Positions 1 to 13,239 of a DNA stretch of 64,000 nt are shown here, one piece after another; position 1 is the first letter of the stretch, and every line of letters begins with the position of its first letter. A program made the position numbers and the translations under genes. Under the pieces are notes generated by a model. It worked only from the letters and a program-made list of their open reading frames with translations. It made no database searches and was not told where the DNA came from. The DNA comes from Lentinus brumalis (lineage: Eukaryota > Basidiomycota > Agaricomycetes > Polyporales > Polyporaceae), in assembly GCA_001792895.1 (NCBI GenBank), contig MARA01000013.1:744001-808000 (forward strand), in the 5' to 3' direction.

Positions 1-1
1 C

Positions 2-166
2 TTTGTTTGCCGTATCATTGATAAAGCAGGTGGAGTTTGGTATCACGATGGCACAGCTAATGGTGGCAAGGTTGTCTACTATGACAATATTGTGAACTAT
101 AATCATAAAAAGTTACAATCTGCAGGTGACTATGTTATGGCAATGCTACTATATACCAAATTGTGA
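2..166 (+). CDS. 3' end of a hypothetical basidiomycete protein (partial)
   Basis: An open frame enters from the left edge and ends at TGA 164-166 after 54 codons. It reads as a compact fold with conserved-looking pieces such as RIIDKAGGVWYHDG and SAGDYVMAMLLYTK. This pattern (hydrophobic strand, D-x-x-G-x-V-W/Y-x-x-D-G, then an A-x-x-A-I/L-L-Y ending) recalls a C-terminal module of large uncharacterised agaricomycete proteins, but I cannot name a function. The gene is cut by the window edge, so upstream exons are unseen. The surrounding DNA is AT-richer than the following 18 kb. Confidence 0.4.
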   Translation, partial: FVCRIIDKAGGVWYHDGTANGGKVVYYDNIVNYNHKKLQSAGDYVMAMLLYTKL

Positions 167-599
167 TTCCATCCTCTCTGCTTTCATAATGTACATACAT
201 ATACAATTTCAGGTCTCAAGCACTATCATTCATAGATTTTCCCCCCAACTCATCAATCGTACCTTGCCAGAAATGGCCCACTCCCACCCAAGTACGATGA
301 GTGGGATGGGAGAAATGACGGTCTCGAGTCGGGCTCGGAATGACGCAGGGCGCCGGTCTCCAGCCGCTCGTACCGCCCTCGGAATGCGTTGCGCGCGTTA
401 AGGACGTTGTCGGTGGGGCTGCAGACGAGCCGCGCTGCTTGGTCAGCCCGACTCTACCTCCGATCTCGACACTTGGTGCGACTCCGGGCGTATTCCGAGC
501 ATTGGTGAATGCGTCGGAGTCCGTGGACGGTGGGCGGGTGTGTGCTGGACATGGAGGCGTGTGGTGGTGACTGTGGTGGTGACGAGACAAGACGGCGGA

Positions 600-1200
600 T
601 GCTATGGTACGTGTGCAGCGGCGCGTGCTGCCCATCACCAGGATGAGATCCGGTGGAAGTCCGGAGGAAGTTACAGAGTTACGAAGTCTGGAACATAGCA
701 CGCGGAGGATAAAGACTTCGGTGAAGCTATTGATACGTAGAAGCAGTGCACCTGCCAGCCTCCATTCCGACCTCCAGCTGCAAGCTTCTCTCTTCCTCTG
801 GTCTCCATGCTTAGCCGCACACCTGCTGGCTGCGTGCAAAGCACTGCTAAGACTACTGCTTTTGATCTGTCATGTTGTACTTGCCAGCAAGGCATCCTCA
901 TTTGGTGGCCTAAAAGGAGTGGAGGATATTGTTCCGCAAGCAAGTTAGCAACACTTTGCAAACTTGTGCACAAGAGCAAGCAGATTCATCTCAAGCCTGT
1001 GACTCATGTGTTTTCTCCATCTGCCCATCTGTCAACTTAGCATCTCTTTCCTTATGGTTCTCCTCTGTCAACACAAAGCAGCACTCTCTCTGCTTGGTAA
1101 CAGACCCTCCATCTGCCCAAGCCACATGCTATCCAATCGCAGTTTGTCTCTCTCTGTTGCTCGTGGCTGAACCCCACTTGCCACCTTTGCTTGGATTCAT
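600..1200. repeat. Decayed module repeated at 10.16-10.52 and 12.94-13.20 kb
   Basis: This stretch shares recognisable blocks with 10160-10520 (the GTAGAAGCAGTGCACCTGCC block followed by similar sequence) and with 12940-13200 (blocks around GCTTTTGATCTSTC and GGGGTGGAGGAT). Identity is patchy with many indels and stops in all frames, so the copies are old. I see no intact gene. They lie between decayed members of the DUF6533 family and may be remnants of its flanks. Confidence 0.45.
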
Positions 1201-2085
1201 TCAGTGATGTTGGCCCGGTCTGTCTTCCTGGTCAGAGGGCCAATGCCATCAATGCAAGTCTCCAACTCAATCTCAAGGCTCGGTTCCCCTCTCCAGCTCT
1301 TACTCTGAAGCTCTCGCTCTCAGCTCGAGCATGCACTTTCTCTTGCCCGGCCATGTGCTCTCACACTGCACCTCTCTTACCACACACACACATCTTGTTT
1401 GTAGGCCTCAGTCTCTTGCCTTGTCCATGGACTGTTCCTATTGGTGACTTCAGATGGATGTTGTATTATAGCCTCAATCAATAACACTATGCTATCCTCC
1501 GGGAACTCCATATACTCTACACTATAGTTTCTTCAAGGTGTTGTGCCAATGTAACCAGAGAGGCCCAGGTATGGGGGCACTGTTCACTACCAGTGCATGC
1601 ATATATGTAAATAGGAGCACCTGCACAAGTAATCACTCGCCCGCTGCAGGACGCTGTAATGAAGCAGCCTAGAAGTTGCTGAGTCTGTGCTTGTTGAGGT
1701 GTCCACTGTAGATACTAGAGTTTAAGCAATCAGTCAGAATATGAGTATAGTCCCCTGGGTCTAGGGAGTCTTTGTTGGTGCCTCCAAGAACCCTTGATCA
1801 GCAGAAGGGAAATTCTTCATCTGAGGTTGAACTTGAATAAAGAGGGATTGTTTGGAGTGAACGCAAATCCAAGAGCATCCATCTGGAATCTACATTGGGA
1901 GTACAGTGAACAAACACCATCATATAAATACATGAAGATCCTCAGAGAGCTTTGCACTTTGCAGAGCTGTATAAATACCCAAGAAATCCTGCACCAAGAA
2001 CAACAGAAGTATAGGGAGCATTGACGGAACTATACACATCTATGTAAGCCCAGTGGCAATCACCAACATTGGCTGCGTTGAGACA

Positions 2086-3855
2086 CTACACGGTGGAAGA
2101 TGACAATGCAGCGGCCTCAGGCACCTCTGCCAGGACCTCCCCCTCCTCCTCTCCCAGGGCCTCTCCCAGGGCCTCTGAAGGTGAGCGGACTTGCAACTCA
2201 ATACCATCGTCATCATCGGACTGCGCAGAGCGACTGGGATTGATGAAGCCTCCAAGGGACGAGATGAAGCTCGGTGTGCTGTCCCATGTGTTTCTTGAGT
2301 AATGCAATGGATCGTCGGCATCAAGCTTTACGACTGTGTGGTTTGCTTCTTGAAGTTCGAGGAGGAAGCGTGAGATGAGGATTGAAGTGATTCTGCAAAT
2401 GGATCTTGTTTGAGTGAATGCTTGCAGAACACTATGGTTAGTGGTGTGAAGTGTACACGTACGGGGCAGTGAATGCAGTGATCAGACTTAAATCACCTCC
2501 ACTCTCTGCATCCGCCACCTATGCAAGTTTCAATGACTGCTGACATGCAGATAGAAGATGCAAGACAGGTTGATGTTTACCGCAGTGGCAGAAAAAGCGA
2601 GATGAAGGACATTCATGATGAAGAGAATGCTAATGCCCATGTGGAGTCAGTGAGTTCTTCAGATACTTTTGGGACCTTTGCCGCAGGACTTACATGAAAT
2701 ATATGGTTCCTGTGTGTGAGGTCACACATCAGTAAGCCAAAGGAATGGCTCAAAGAGACATACCACCACGGAAACGGACATCTGACAGTGTAAGCCTCTT
2801 CGACTTTTGAATGTCTGTCAGGATGGCAGAACCCCTCAGTGTTGTCCAGGTGATGTAGATGAGTATAATGTCCGCAGCGATGAGCGGGACTCGAGAGATG
2901 ATTGCTACTGTGCAATTCTGTAAATCATTATGCACCATTGCAAGGAATTGTTAGCCAACCTACGCCTTGTACATGGTCAGTACCAATGGATGTGATGAGA
3001 CTGAACAAGCCAAACCTAAGTGAGAGTGCAGCAGTTGTGTTGTCTGTATAGATGCATCCAAACGGCGGGAAGTTCTCTCCAGATACCTGATAGCCATATG
3101 GAACCTGCATCATGGCCCATCAATATTTTGTGGCAGTCCACATGATTCCGAGAACATCACTCTACTCACCAGATTGTTACCCACTGGTGCTAGAGACAAA
3201 GCAGCAACAAGTATTCCCAGGGGCTTGCTCCTGCTCAACACATATGCACGGAGGGCAGAGAAGGCTGATTGCATATGTCAGGGACCACAACCTGATGACT
3301 GGAAGCATAATATACCTGCTCCAGGAATGAATTGCAGTATGCACATTGCCTGTACGGCTATGACAAACAAGGAACAGCTGCAGACATCAACCATCATATT
3401 GCAGTCATCTGAATTCTGCAAGGCTTCACACGAACCTCTGATTCTGGTCAGATTTGCCATGGCTTGAACTGAGACTGCGTACCTTATCAGAAGGGAAAGA
3501 TGCAAACTCAACCAATGACATGACAAAGACTGTCATGGAAATCCACTTGTTTGCAAAGAACAAGAGTGCTGCTCCACTGATGCGCTTTGCAGTCCAGAAG
3601 TAGGCCACTTCTTGATCAAATGTGAGGAAAGTGTCATAGATGAAGAGAACTATGGTGAGAGAAAGTGTCAGGGTGACATGACGGGCTTGAGACGGAGTGA
3701 GCGCACCTGAGGCTGCCATAATGCAGTAGTTGCCTGTATAGCTTTGGACAGAGTCAGCAAGTGTTCTTTGTGACGAGAGGCCTTGAATATACAACATACA
3801 GGACATAAAATAGGGGCACAGTTGCAGCAGCAGCAGCATCAGCATCAGAAGACAT
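2086..3855 (-). CDS. DUF6533-family multi-pass membrane protein, copy 1
   Basis: An intron-rich minus-strand gene. ATG at 3855 starts MSSDADAAAAATV. The signature exon follows, with IYDTFLTFDQEVAYFW and FANKWISM. Later exons read AFSALRAYVLSRSKPLGILV, GCIYTDNTTAALSLRF, SRVPLIAADIILIYITW, RGGTIYF, FIMNVLHLAFSATAV, and finally ITSILISRFLLELQEANH with an acidic Ser/Glu-rich tail ending at 2086. Order and motifs match the basidiomycete-specific DUF6533 family: about six or seven hydrophobic segments, roughly 330 residues, no known biochemical role, presumed membrane location. Introns are GT-AG and 45-70 bases. The splice between exons 1 and 2 is less clear than in copy 2. The gene looks intact apart from that point. 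Confidence 0.8.
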
Positions 3856-3959
3856 TGTGAGGTCAAAGGAGGACCCTGAAGTCACTGAAGGGCAAGGGAG
3901 TATTGTGACTGCATCCATGGCATAACCGGGGTCTTATATCACGCATGTCTGTAGGGTCA

Positions 3960-4960
3960 ACATCTAACCTAGGACACCAGTCATCAGATGGTCATCGAGG
4001 TACGCACGGTGCTGAAAACCACCATAACTGATGATCTCCTGACCACACCATGCGGTAGAGGATCTGTGTGACTTTGAGGCAGCGGCACACCGCAGTTGCA
4101 TGGACTGGACATTGTGTGGCTGAACAGCCATCCAGCCAATCGAATAGTGTTGCTGGATCAACCTGAAGGTGATTTGGATGGTCAGCCATGGCGATTGAAC
4201 AGAGGATGAGCACAGATACCAGCAGGAACTTTGCAACTGTGCGGAATGCAGTGGCATAATGGCACAGCCGGCCAGAGAGAAGACCCGAAGGGCAAGTGGA
4301 TGAGGTGCCGCGGAGATAGATGTCTCAACAAGCATGCTGTCATCTGACATCCTGAACCGGACATTGTTGCAACTAGATAGATGGAAGAGTGAGCTATGTA
4401 CAACCGTCAGTGCAACTGAATAACATGCATGTGCATGCATCATGAGATACAGCCCAACAGGCCGTCGAGGACCCTCATCATTGTAAAGATGAGGTGAGTT
4501 ACATCTTCCTAGCTGAGGCGACCGCTGACCATGTGTTCAGAACACTCCCAACACTGAGTGACAGTGCTGGCAACGATGAACTGGTGGATGCATGTTTGGA
4601 GATGGCTGCGCCCGTTGTTGAGTTGGCCTGGAGGTATGATCACAACAGCCTGGAGGAGCCCGACGAGGCGGTAGCTCCTCCTGAACACCAAACTGAATCA
4701 CCAAGCAGTGTTATTGCATCGGCATGAGAGCATCTGATTTTGACGTAACGTGAACTCGAATGGAGCAAGCGCAATACTGAGGGATATGGGTAGTGTGTTA
4801 CGATATGATTACATGCATGGGCGTATACCGAGAGACATATTTTGAGCCTAAGTAGCGGAGGACAAGGAGGTTCTGCAACCGAGAGTCTAAACACCCTTTT
4901 CACCGAGAAGCGTAGCGACGGGCCGCGTGCGAGCGTGTGAGACGAGAGTCGAGACATATA
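3960..4960. other. Duplicated 5' region without a recognisable gene
   Basis: The kilobase upstream of DUF6533 copy 1 is repeated upstream of copy 2 (16450-17450). Short open frames on both strands are not conserved between copies, because indels break them differently. It may hold the family's promoter and a decayed neighbour. I cannot support a gene. Confidence 0.4.
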
Positions 4961-4989
4961 GACGTCAAGACATATGCAAGCGGTGGGCT

Positions 4990-5740
4990 ATATGCACTTA
5001 CCATTGACCAACGATGGTGGCGCTGGCGAGCAGACACGGGGGATTCCAGCAGACCAGGAGAGACAAGCAGGGACACATAACAGAGACGACGTCAGGAGCA
5101 CTGCGGGCATAGTATTTGTGCGTGAGGAGGGAAGTCGCAACTGCCAGCACCGCAGCGTCCGAGCTAGGAGCGACCCCAGCCGCCAGAGAACGTGTCGCGC
5201 CTGAGCGACACGGTATGCGGGTATGAGGGCGGGCATGATGATGTGCGCGACGGAGATGCGCGCGCCGCGGTTCGAGAGCGGGATGGATAGGACGGGCGAG
5301 GCTGAGGATACCGAGGCCCACGGATAGAGCCGCGGTGTCACCGAGGGCGGAGGAGACGGAGGCGCGAAGAGCAGCGCTGCCTGCGCTGACGTTGTGGAGG
5401 GACGCGCGTGAGCGGAAGACACGCAAGCACGCGAATGTGAGAGTACTGGTACGGGCTCGAGGATGTACGCGAGTCCCGCTGTGGGAGGTAGAGGTGTGCA
5501 CTCGGAACGCGTGTTACTCACCTTGAGAACGTCCTCATCCCGCGTAAGCTAGGCTCCCTTCCATTCGCCGTCACCTTCTGCCAGCGACGTTCCTGGGAGA
5601 GCTGCGTCCATTGCTGGGGCTGCCTCCAGTATTGATGATCGCCCCGGATTTGCAGGCAGTCCGCTGGAGCCAATGTCTTGGTTGAAGAGCTCGTCTGAGT
5701 CCAGATCGAGGATGTCCCAGTACATCCATTTCTGTTTGAT
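4990..5740 (-). pseudogene. Decayed DUF6533-like gene fragment
   Basis: On the minus strand an exon-like segment (MYWDILDLDSDELF, about 5645-5728) is followed by a splice donor at about 5520. Next come GC-rich segments resembling FACLRVF and SDAAVLAVATSLLTHKY, which line up in order and spacing with the ALRAYVL and AADIILIYITW segments of the intact copies. Frames break repeatedly, and near 5650 the coding frame shifts relative to the sister copy at 18170-18360. Sister fragments lie at 13240-13710 and 17520-18360. Assignment to DUF6533 is inferred from segment order; the fragment might belong to a related membrane family. Confidence 0.4.
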
Positions 5741-6139
5741 GGGGTGTTGGGGTTTGGGCTCGACGCGCTCGGCAGGAGGAAGAGTCGAAAGAGCCGCCCA
5801 TGCCTGCAGGTTGCGGAAGGGTGGGGGTACAAGACGCATCAGGGTGCCATAGACAGCGTTGAAAGGACATAAGCCTAAGCACACGGGGGTCTGCAATATG
5901 CAGCAGCAGAGGCGGGACTGTGGACGTGGACGACAACCTCGGGACGCATTCCAGGGCAAGCCGCACCAGCACCGCCCTTCCATGCAAGCGTCGATACAGC
6001 CCGGCTTCTACGACCGACACGGACGAATCCGATAACATGCTCGATATGGAGAGCGGACGGGTACTGACATTCTCGTACTGCTCTCCTCCAGCAAGACCAC
6101 TTGGCGGACATTCCCTACATGCCGCCCATCTTAGCCCTT

Positions 6140-7600
6140 GAGTGCAGGCCTCAGCGAGGTCGTGGACCCGCGGTCGCGGCGCTTCCCGGTCCCCTCCCGT
6201 GTTAAGCACAAGCACGTCGGTTCTATCTGCTCATTTCTGTCGAACCGGACGTCAAAACTCGTCTCTAGTGAACGGACCAGGTCGTCGTGCGGATCATATG
6301 TTGCTTACCTTCGCTGCATTGCTGCACCTGAGCTGACTCTTCGCCCTTCGCCCTCCGCCCTGTTCGCTGTAGCCAGCCTTCCACCGGCCTTGTGTTCCGT
6401 ACAAGCCCGGGAGAAGTACAAGAACATCTTGACCTCGTTCTACTTTGCGTCGCAGGTCATACCGCACTGATGCATCCTACCATGTTCGGACTTCCGGACG
6501 GGGCACGCAGGTTCGACGTATGTGTGGAGGGATCTAATCCGTCCTTGGGCGGCGGACCTGTCCACCGATTTGGCAGAAGTCCGCCGGCATAGTGTTGCGC
6601 TCATCCGAGCTAGTTGTATGACGGGATGCACATTAGCTGACGACGGCGGAGATGAGCACTCGCACGCTGCCCGCATATAGTGTATTTGAACGAACGATGC
6701 TTACCTCTTGAGGGAGCAGCGGAGCGTGCAGCCATCAACGAGAGAGGCGACCGGGAGGGCCGCCGTAGCTAGCGAGATAGACATGCGGGCCCCGTCGAGT
6801 CGTAGACACCTCCGCGCAGATCCGCGTCGCCATTGACATGGTTCTTAACTCTCGTAACTGTCGAGCCCGCCGCGACTCCGGGGTGCATGTTCATGGTCGT
6901 CGATGGCAGGGCTGTCGTAATGATTCTCTAATCCGGATAGGTCCCCAGCCTGTAGTGATTACATGACGTACTGTGTGACTGGATTAGAATGCGGGCAATG
7001 ATTCTGGAGGATGAACCAACGCACCCGAGCTCACTTCATCTGCACGCAAGCAAGAAGCGTCGCGGGGTCTCATAGAGACGTGTTCGGAGAGTAGCACCTG
7101 TATGTGTAAAGTACCGGGACAGGACAGATGAACATGACAGGAAGGGTGCAATCCTCTGTGCGCGACATACTACTGCCGCAAGCCTCCAAACGGATTGGAC
7201 TACCAGCTCGCTCAAGCCCATGCGCGGGCCAGATGTCACTTGCTCCAACGTGAAGATCACGGCCGTATCGTCGTGTTGGCTGTGGTATTGCTGCGCACAG
7301 AGGGGGACGTGCTTGCGCCGTCATTACAGGTTCTTGAGAGATATCGCAGCTAGCCCGAGGTATGAGGGCAGATGCTGATACTGCATGCGACCCAGCTGTT
7401 ACTGTGTTAAATCCAGATATCAGTCCAGGAAAAAAACAGTAGGACACGCCACTATGTACCTCGCCGCTTGCGTGACCATCTTCGTCGAGTCGGGACAAGT
7501 GTTGCACTGACGAAACACGAACAAAGGCTCTTCCTGGGGTGCGGGGCAAATGATCAACGCCGCGCTCTGTCTGGAAGGACGAATGAAGCTCACCGAGGAT
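6140..7600. other. No supported gene
   Basis: Only short, mutually inconsistent open frames are present, without convincing splice chains or motifs. I see nothing to annotate here beyond general GC-rich decayed sequence. Confidence 0.4.
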
Positions 7601-7759
7601 GCACGCGGTCTGCTTGAGAGAGGGGCATTGTCTTTGGACAAAGCCCGCGTCGATGGAGCTACATGTCGCGCCTCCGATGAGCGTCGCGCGTGCCTGTAAT
7701 TCGTGTCTTGACCACAGGCGGTGGGTCCTGCGACTTAACCGGCCATATCTGGAGAGTCG

Positions 7760-10000
7760 CGATGAGTCAGTACGCGGAAAGCGAAGGTGGAACGCTCACC
7801 ACAGTGTGACCCAGGCCAGGCAGTGAGAGCATACGTGCCCCGAATCTATGCGCACAGGTGCGTGTGTAAGAGATGAGTAAAGTCAACGCTGACGAGCCTG
7901 TACACAGCTACTCACCTAGATGCGTGCGGGAAAAGCACATCCGTGCAGAGGAATCAAGCCATGGGCAGGATGGCGTAAAGACGGCGCGAGCAACAGAGAG
8001 CCATATTGCCAGGAGGGAGAAGAGCGGGCTGGGACGACGCGCAGGACGGGTCCACCGTGGTGCATTGGAAGGACACGGCATGGAGCTGAGCCGGCGACGA
8101 GTACATGACGCGGAGACGAGCCGGCGACAAGGCAAGTTAGAAAGGACGTAGCACAGAGAGCTCGAGTGCGAGGCGTCTATCGGTCCGAAAGGCCGCGCAT
8201 GCCTCTGTCTGGCGCCTGTCTCCTCTTGCAGCAACGACGACAAGCTCGAGCAGCCGTGGCTATAGGACAACAGCACGGACCAATCCCTGGGCGACCGTCC
8301 GAGCTCTCTTGCGCACGAGGTCTCAAACTACAGTTCTCACTCCTCCGCTTACCAGTCTGCCCCCGTCTTCGATCGACCGGTCCTTCCACATTCTCGACAG
8401 CCTGCGGACACGATGGACCGCATGACGCGGCATAGAATATCGCAAGGCTGCTCTCAAGGCGGATAATTCTGAAGCATGTCGCTCCGCGAGCAGAGCTGGC
8501 GCGGAGGGTAGGAACGGATGGTGCACGCGGGACGATGGTCCAGGTGAGTTTTTGCAGAGTGCTGTTCTTCCCATGACCCGCCATATCGACACTTGCAGGG
8601 TGGCATATCCTGGTCCTCATCCGTATCCGTTCGTTGTCTCCACCTCCGCCAGCACGCGCACATTACTGCGTGCCCGTCGCGCGTGTTTCAGGTGTGCTGT
8701 TCCCCGCAGCCCACGGTAGACGTCTCCCGCGCCCACGTACAAGCCCTATCCCCGACATGCCATCGCCTATCTGTTAATCCTGGCCTCCACCTGATTCGCC
8801 CGCCTCCCTGGGATCGGCATACTGGCTCCCCTGCCCGACGAGTCGTCACGGATCCCAGACACTGTGCATCCTCGTGCTGTAGGACACCCTCATCTCGCCC
8901 GGCACACATGCAGAGCTCTTGCACCCTCGTAATGCAGTGTCCGAGCTTCGATGATCTCACCTCCTATCGAGCCATCTCATTGCACGTGCACGACGCTCTC
9001 GACGCTCTACCATCCATCGAGTACACCGCCGCCAGACCCGCGACTGGATGCAAAGCAGCCCGACGTTGAAGATATCTCAAAAGGAGCCCGCGATGACGAG
9101 CACCAGAACCGCGGGCTTGAGCGCGGTTGCAGGCCGCTCGCCCGAGGACCCAGTTCGCCATCAGATGGCCCGTACTCTCTCCTTTAGTTGTCATTTCTCG
9201 TTGCTTTTGTCGTATCTCTCGCCGTTGAGCAGCAATGGCTGACGGTGTTTCTCGTCACGGACTACTGGACGCTCATGTGCTCGCAGAAGTCGCAGGGCTC
9301 CTCCTGCACGCGCGGATGACTTCCTGTCAAGCAAGCAGTCACGACTACCCCGAGGCAGGTCAGTCCCACGCCCGCGCTGCGTCTCCGGTCGTTGCTGACA
9401 CCGATGGTCTATCCAGGCATCTCGCACCGCCGTGGATACCACATGTACCCTCTCCGGGCGCCGGGAAGAGCTCGCTCATCACACCATTGCAGGTTCGCTC
9501 CTCCTTGACGTCTATGTCATCTCCCTCACGCGCACGACCCAATGCTCCACTCCGTCGTCGTCGCCCAGCTCCCGCACAAGCGCGTCGTGCTCGTGCTCGT
9601 GGAGGATCTGCGTATCGCAAGTGATCAGACGCGACTCCTCAATCTGGAGAAGAGACATGCTGTATGCGCAGAAAGAGAGAGGTGCCAGCGACTCCATGGC
9701 ATCGCCCGTCGTTCTGAGCGATCTGCTGAACGCGCTTGAGAGCGTTAGTGCGCAGGCAGGAGGGCTGCACACTGATCGCCACGACGGACGAGTACAAGCC
9801 AGCCGGTCGTCTGGTTCTGCACATGGAGTTCATGCTTACGGGCAAGCCCATCTGACGCTTCCCTCGGTTGGTTACAAGGACGAGCGGTCGGAGGAGAAGG
9901 AGCAGCAGACATACCAGAAAGACTGCGGCTACGGTCTCCACCGGGAAACTCTCATCCTTCCACTGTCGGAGTCTCCCTATCCCCATCCGCACCGCCGTCT
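7760..10000 (+). repeat. Tandem duplication, left copy, with decayed DUF6533-like traces
   Basis: This block parallels 10690-12960. Shared landmarks in order include the GCTACTCACCTA splice-like site, the GTCCACCGTGGYGCATTGGAAG tract (split here by Y), the palindromic AGCTCGAGC area, and plus-strand ends reading LSDLLNALESV here and LSELQNALESV in the right copy. The last element resembles the ISRFLLELQ helix near the C-terminus of DUF6533 proteins. Stops and frameshifts occur throughout, so neither copy is a functional gene. Confidence 0.5.
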
Positions 10001-10689
10001 CCACCCTCCAATTCCTCATGCTCTGACTCGGAGTCGTCTGGGACCTATGTAGTTCGGCGTCTCACACTCGTCCCGAGGCTCGACGCTATCACCCTCGCCC
10101 TCGCCTGAGAATGCTGCGGATGGTTCACTGCACTCGTCTTCAACCGCGCGTTCTCACTACCCGCGCCGCAGGGCTACCACGTCATGACATGCAAGACGCG
10201 CCCGCACGAACTGATGGACGGCGTCGAAGCGCGGGTCGAGTAGAAGCAGTGCACCTGCCAGCGGATCCAATTTCGTCCTCCAGCGACGAGCTTCTCTCCT
10301 CCTCTGTCCTCCGTGCTCAGCGACATGTCCGCAGACTCTACGCAGCACAGCGTGAGGACTGTGTTGTCCTTTTGTTCTCTGGCGCCTTGTTTGTGTTTTT
10401 GTTTGTGGCATCGCACGAAGGATCACGTTCGATGAGGAATGCTCATTGCGAACTTTCGGACGAGAGCGAGCGATGTTCGACTCTCGAGCCTGCGCCTTAT
10501 CCAATTTCCTCCATCTGCTTGTATCTCGACCTCCTGTCGACACGACACATCTCGCCCAACTATACGCTCCCAGACTAGACGTCTCTTGCGCAATTCTGCT
10601 GACATACGCTCGCATCCGTATACGAAGGAGTGGATACATTGGCGACTTGCCCGATCCTGGGAGACTAAGCCGGCCTGGAGTAGAGATCC

Positions 10690-12960
10690 GCGAACAGTCA
10701 GTACTCATTACGCGGAAGAACAAAGATTGATCTGCTCACCATGGTGTGACGCAACCTAGGAAGTGACAGCGCAAATACACCGACTGTATGCGCCCATGTG
10801 CGTGTGCATGAGACGCGTGAAGTCGACGCTGACGCGTCTGTTCGGCGCTACTCACCTAAACGCGTATGAGACAGGCTCACAGAGCCGTGCGGAGGGTTCG
10901 CACCATGGTCAGGACGGCGGACAGACGTCGCGAGCAACAGAGAACAGATAGTAGAAGGGAGCAGAGCGGCAGACGACGCGCAGGACGAGTCCACCGTGGC
11001 GCATTGGAAGGACGCAGCAGGGAGCTGAGCCGAGGCAGAGGGCGACGAGTCGAGGACGCGAACAAGCTAGAAGGACAGTGCAGTAGGAGAGGACGCGAGT
11101 TGGGTTGGACGAGCAAAGGACGAGGGCGTGACGTCAATCGGATGCCTCTGCCCGGCGCCTACGTCCTCCTGCAGCAACCACGACCAGAAGCAAGCTCGAG
11201 CTACTACATCGGCCACCGTGGATATGGCACAACACCACGGACCGATGCCTTGGCAACCATCCGAGCTCTCCGCTGAGGTCCTTGCGCATGGGGACTGAGT
11301 ACTGAGACCATCTGCGAGCTGATCCTGTGGGCCCTGAATGTCAGTACTGTCTTCAACCGGTCTTTCCACATTCTCGATAGCCTGCGGAGATGATGGACCA
11401 CACGAGGCGGCATAGAACATCACTCGACCGCTCATTTTTGAACCATGTCGCTCCGAGAGCAGAGCTGGCGCGGCGGGTAGGGACACATGTTGCACGCGGG
11501 ACGATGGGTCCAGGTGAGTTCTTATGCACAATATGCTTGTTCGTTCACTCTGACAAGTCCTGTTCTTGCCATGGCCCGCCATACTAGGCATGATCTTGAC
11601 AGATCTTCAGCTGAATGCTGCCACATCAGAGGACTTCCTGGACCTCGCTCGCACCAGCAAACTTCCGAACCCTCCTCTCGCAGATGGTGACAGATCCTTG
11701 TCCTCATCTGTTGGATCTACCTCAATATCCCTCCGCCACTACAGACGTAGTACTGCAACAGGTGTGCTCTCGCCTCGCTCTAGAAGCTAGGCTCCCGCAC
11801 AAGCTCTATTTGCAAACCCCTCTCCCGGACGTTGCCCGCACCTCTCTATCGGCTCAGTTCTCATGTCGCTCCCCCGCGCCCCCGTACTGGGACCCTGATA
11901 GGTCGCGAAGGTGTCCTGGTATCCATCACGGCGACGTGCAGCACATCCATCTCATCCCCGCCCTCCAGATGCATACTGCTCTGCCATGTGCGACATCCTC
12001 TTCCCGTCCGCCGCAGATCTAGCACTCCTGCATGCTCGTGCCGACATGCCGAAGCTCATGCCGCCTCCCCACCTGGCCCTTGACTACTGTCACATCGAAC
12101 TATGACCGTATCACCCGCGCAGCGTCTGCTGTTCACCTCGCGCCCGCCTTCGGTTGCATTCTATTTGACAATGTCTCCGAGACCTCTCTCTCGACGAGCT
12201 TGCGCCAACATCCCGGCGGGCTTGACTGGGAGCGACCGCTCGCCCGATGACCCAGACTACTGCTATGTACCCCGTGATCTCTACCGCAGCTACCTACCCT
12301 CATGGCTCGTCGCTCGCGTCTTGGCTCGCGCCGCTGTAGAGGCCTGGCGGACACTGTACGTCGTCAGGTATTACTGGAAGATCACTTGCCTGCCACGCAA
12401 GCGGCTGATGAAGTCGGTCATACAGTATCATCGAGCACATCATGCGAAGGACTCCTGGCGATCGAGAAATTATACGCCTAGCGAGGCCAGTCCCACACCC
12501 GCACCTGCGTGTTCAGTCGTTGCTGACATCGGTATTCTATCCAGACCCCCTGCAGCACCGTGGGTACGTCATGTACGGCGTCAATCGTATCCTTCATACG
12601 CACGACTCGACGCTCAACTCTGCCTTTGCCGAGGCCCCGCACAAGCGTGTCGTGCTCGTGCTCGTGGAGCATCTCGATGCTGCGTATGGGAAGGGATCAA
12701 GCGCGACTCGTCGATCCGGCGAAGAGCCATGCCAGGGGCTTAGAAAGACAGGGATTCCAGCGACTGCATGGCACTGCGCATCGCTCTGAGCGAGCTGCAG
12801 AACGCGCTTGAGAGCGTTGGTTCGGAGGAGGACGAGCGACTACAAGCCGCCCCATCGTCTGAATATGCACATGGGGTTCACGCTCACGGGCAAGCTGTTC
12901 CGATGCTTCCCTCGATTGGTTACGAGGACGAGCCTCTCTTCCTCCGCCGTCCATGTTCGG
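10690..12960 (+). repeat. Tandem duplication, right copy
   Basis: Sister of 7760-10000 about 2.9 kb downstream in the same orientation. Substitutions are frequent and indels many, so the duplication is old. The longest plus-strand frame (12102-12743) shows a DUF6533-like stretch (AWRTLYVVRYYWK) but no coherent protein. I interpret it as a pseudogene remnant. Confidence 0.5.
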
Positions 12961-13239
12961 TGGACATGTCCGCTGACCCTATTCGGAAACTGCACGAAGA
13001 CGACTTCTGGCTTTTGATCTCTCGTCCCGGACTCGCCAGCAGGGTGTCCTCGTTGGGCGACTCATAAGGGGTGGAGGATTGCAGCGCTGAACGAGGAACA
13101 TTTATGACGAACTTGCGCACAAGATCAAACATCATTCAGCTCCAGCCTGTGATTCAATCGTCTTCCTCCATCTGCCCATGTCTGCATGTATGTATCTACT
13201 CTTGGCCCTCCTGTGTCGCCACGATGGTTACAGATAATG

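Larger units (their letters stand above)
1690..6140. repeat. Segmental duplication, left copy (pairs with about 14215-18360)
   Basis: From about 1690 the sequence runs parallel to 14215 onward, including the DUF6533 gene, the roughly 1.1 kb 5' of it, and the decayed minus-strand relative behind that. Long identical blocks alternate with substitutions and small indels. The copies are in the same orientation about 12.5 kb apart, so this is a direct duplication later separated by other duplications. Its limits are fuzzy. Confidence 0.7.

Noticed and set aside
4494..4727. 77-codon plus-strand frame upstream of DUF6533 copy 1
   Set aside because: The matching region at 17000-17250 is frameshifted, so the frame is not conserved and no homologue is recognised.
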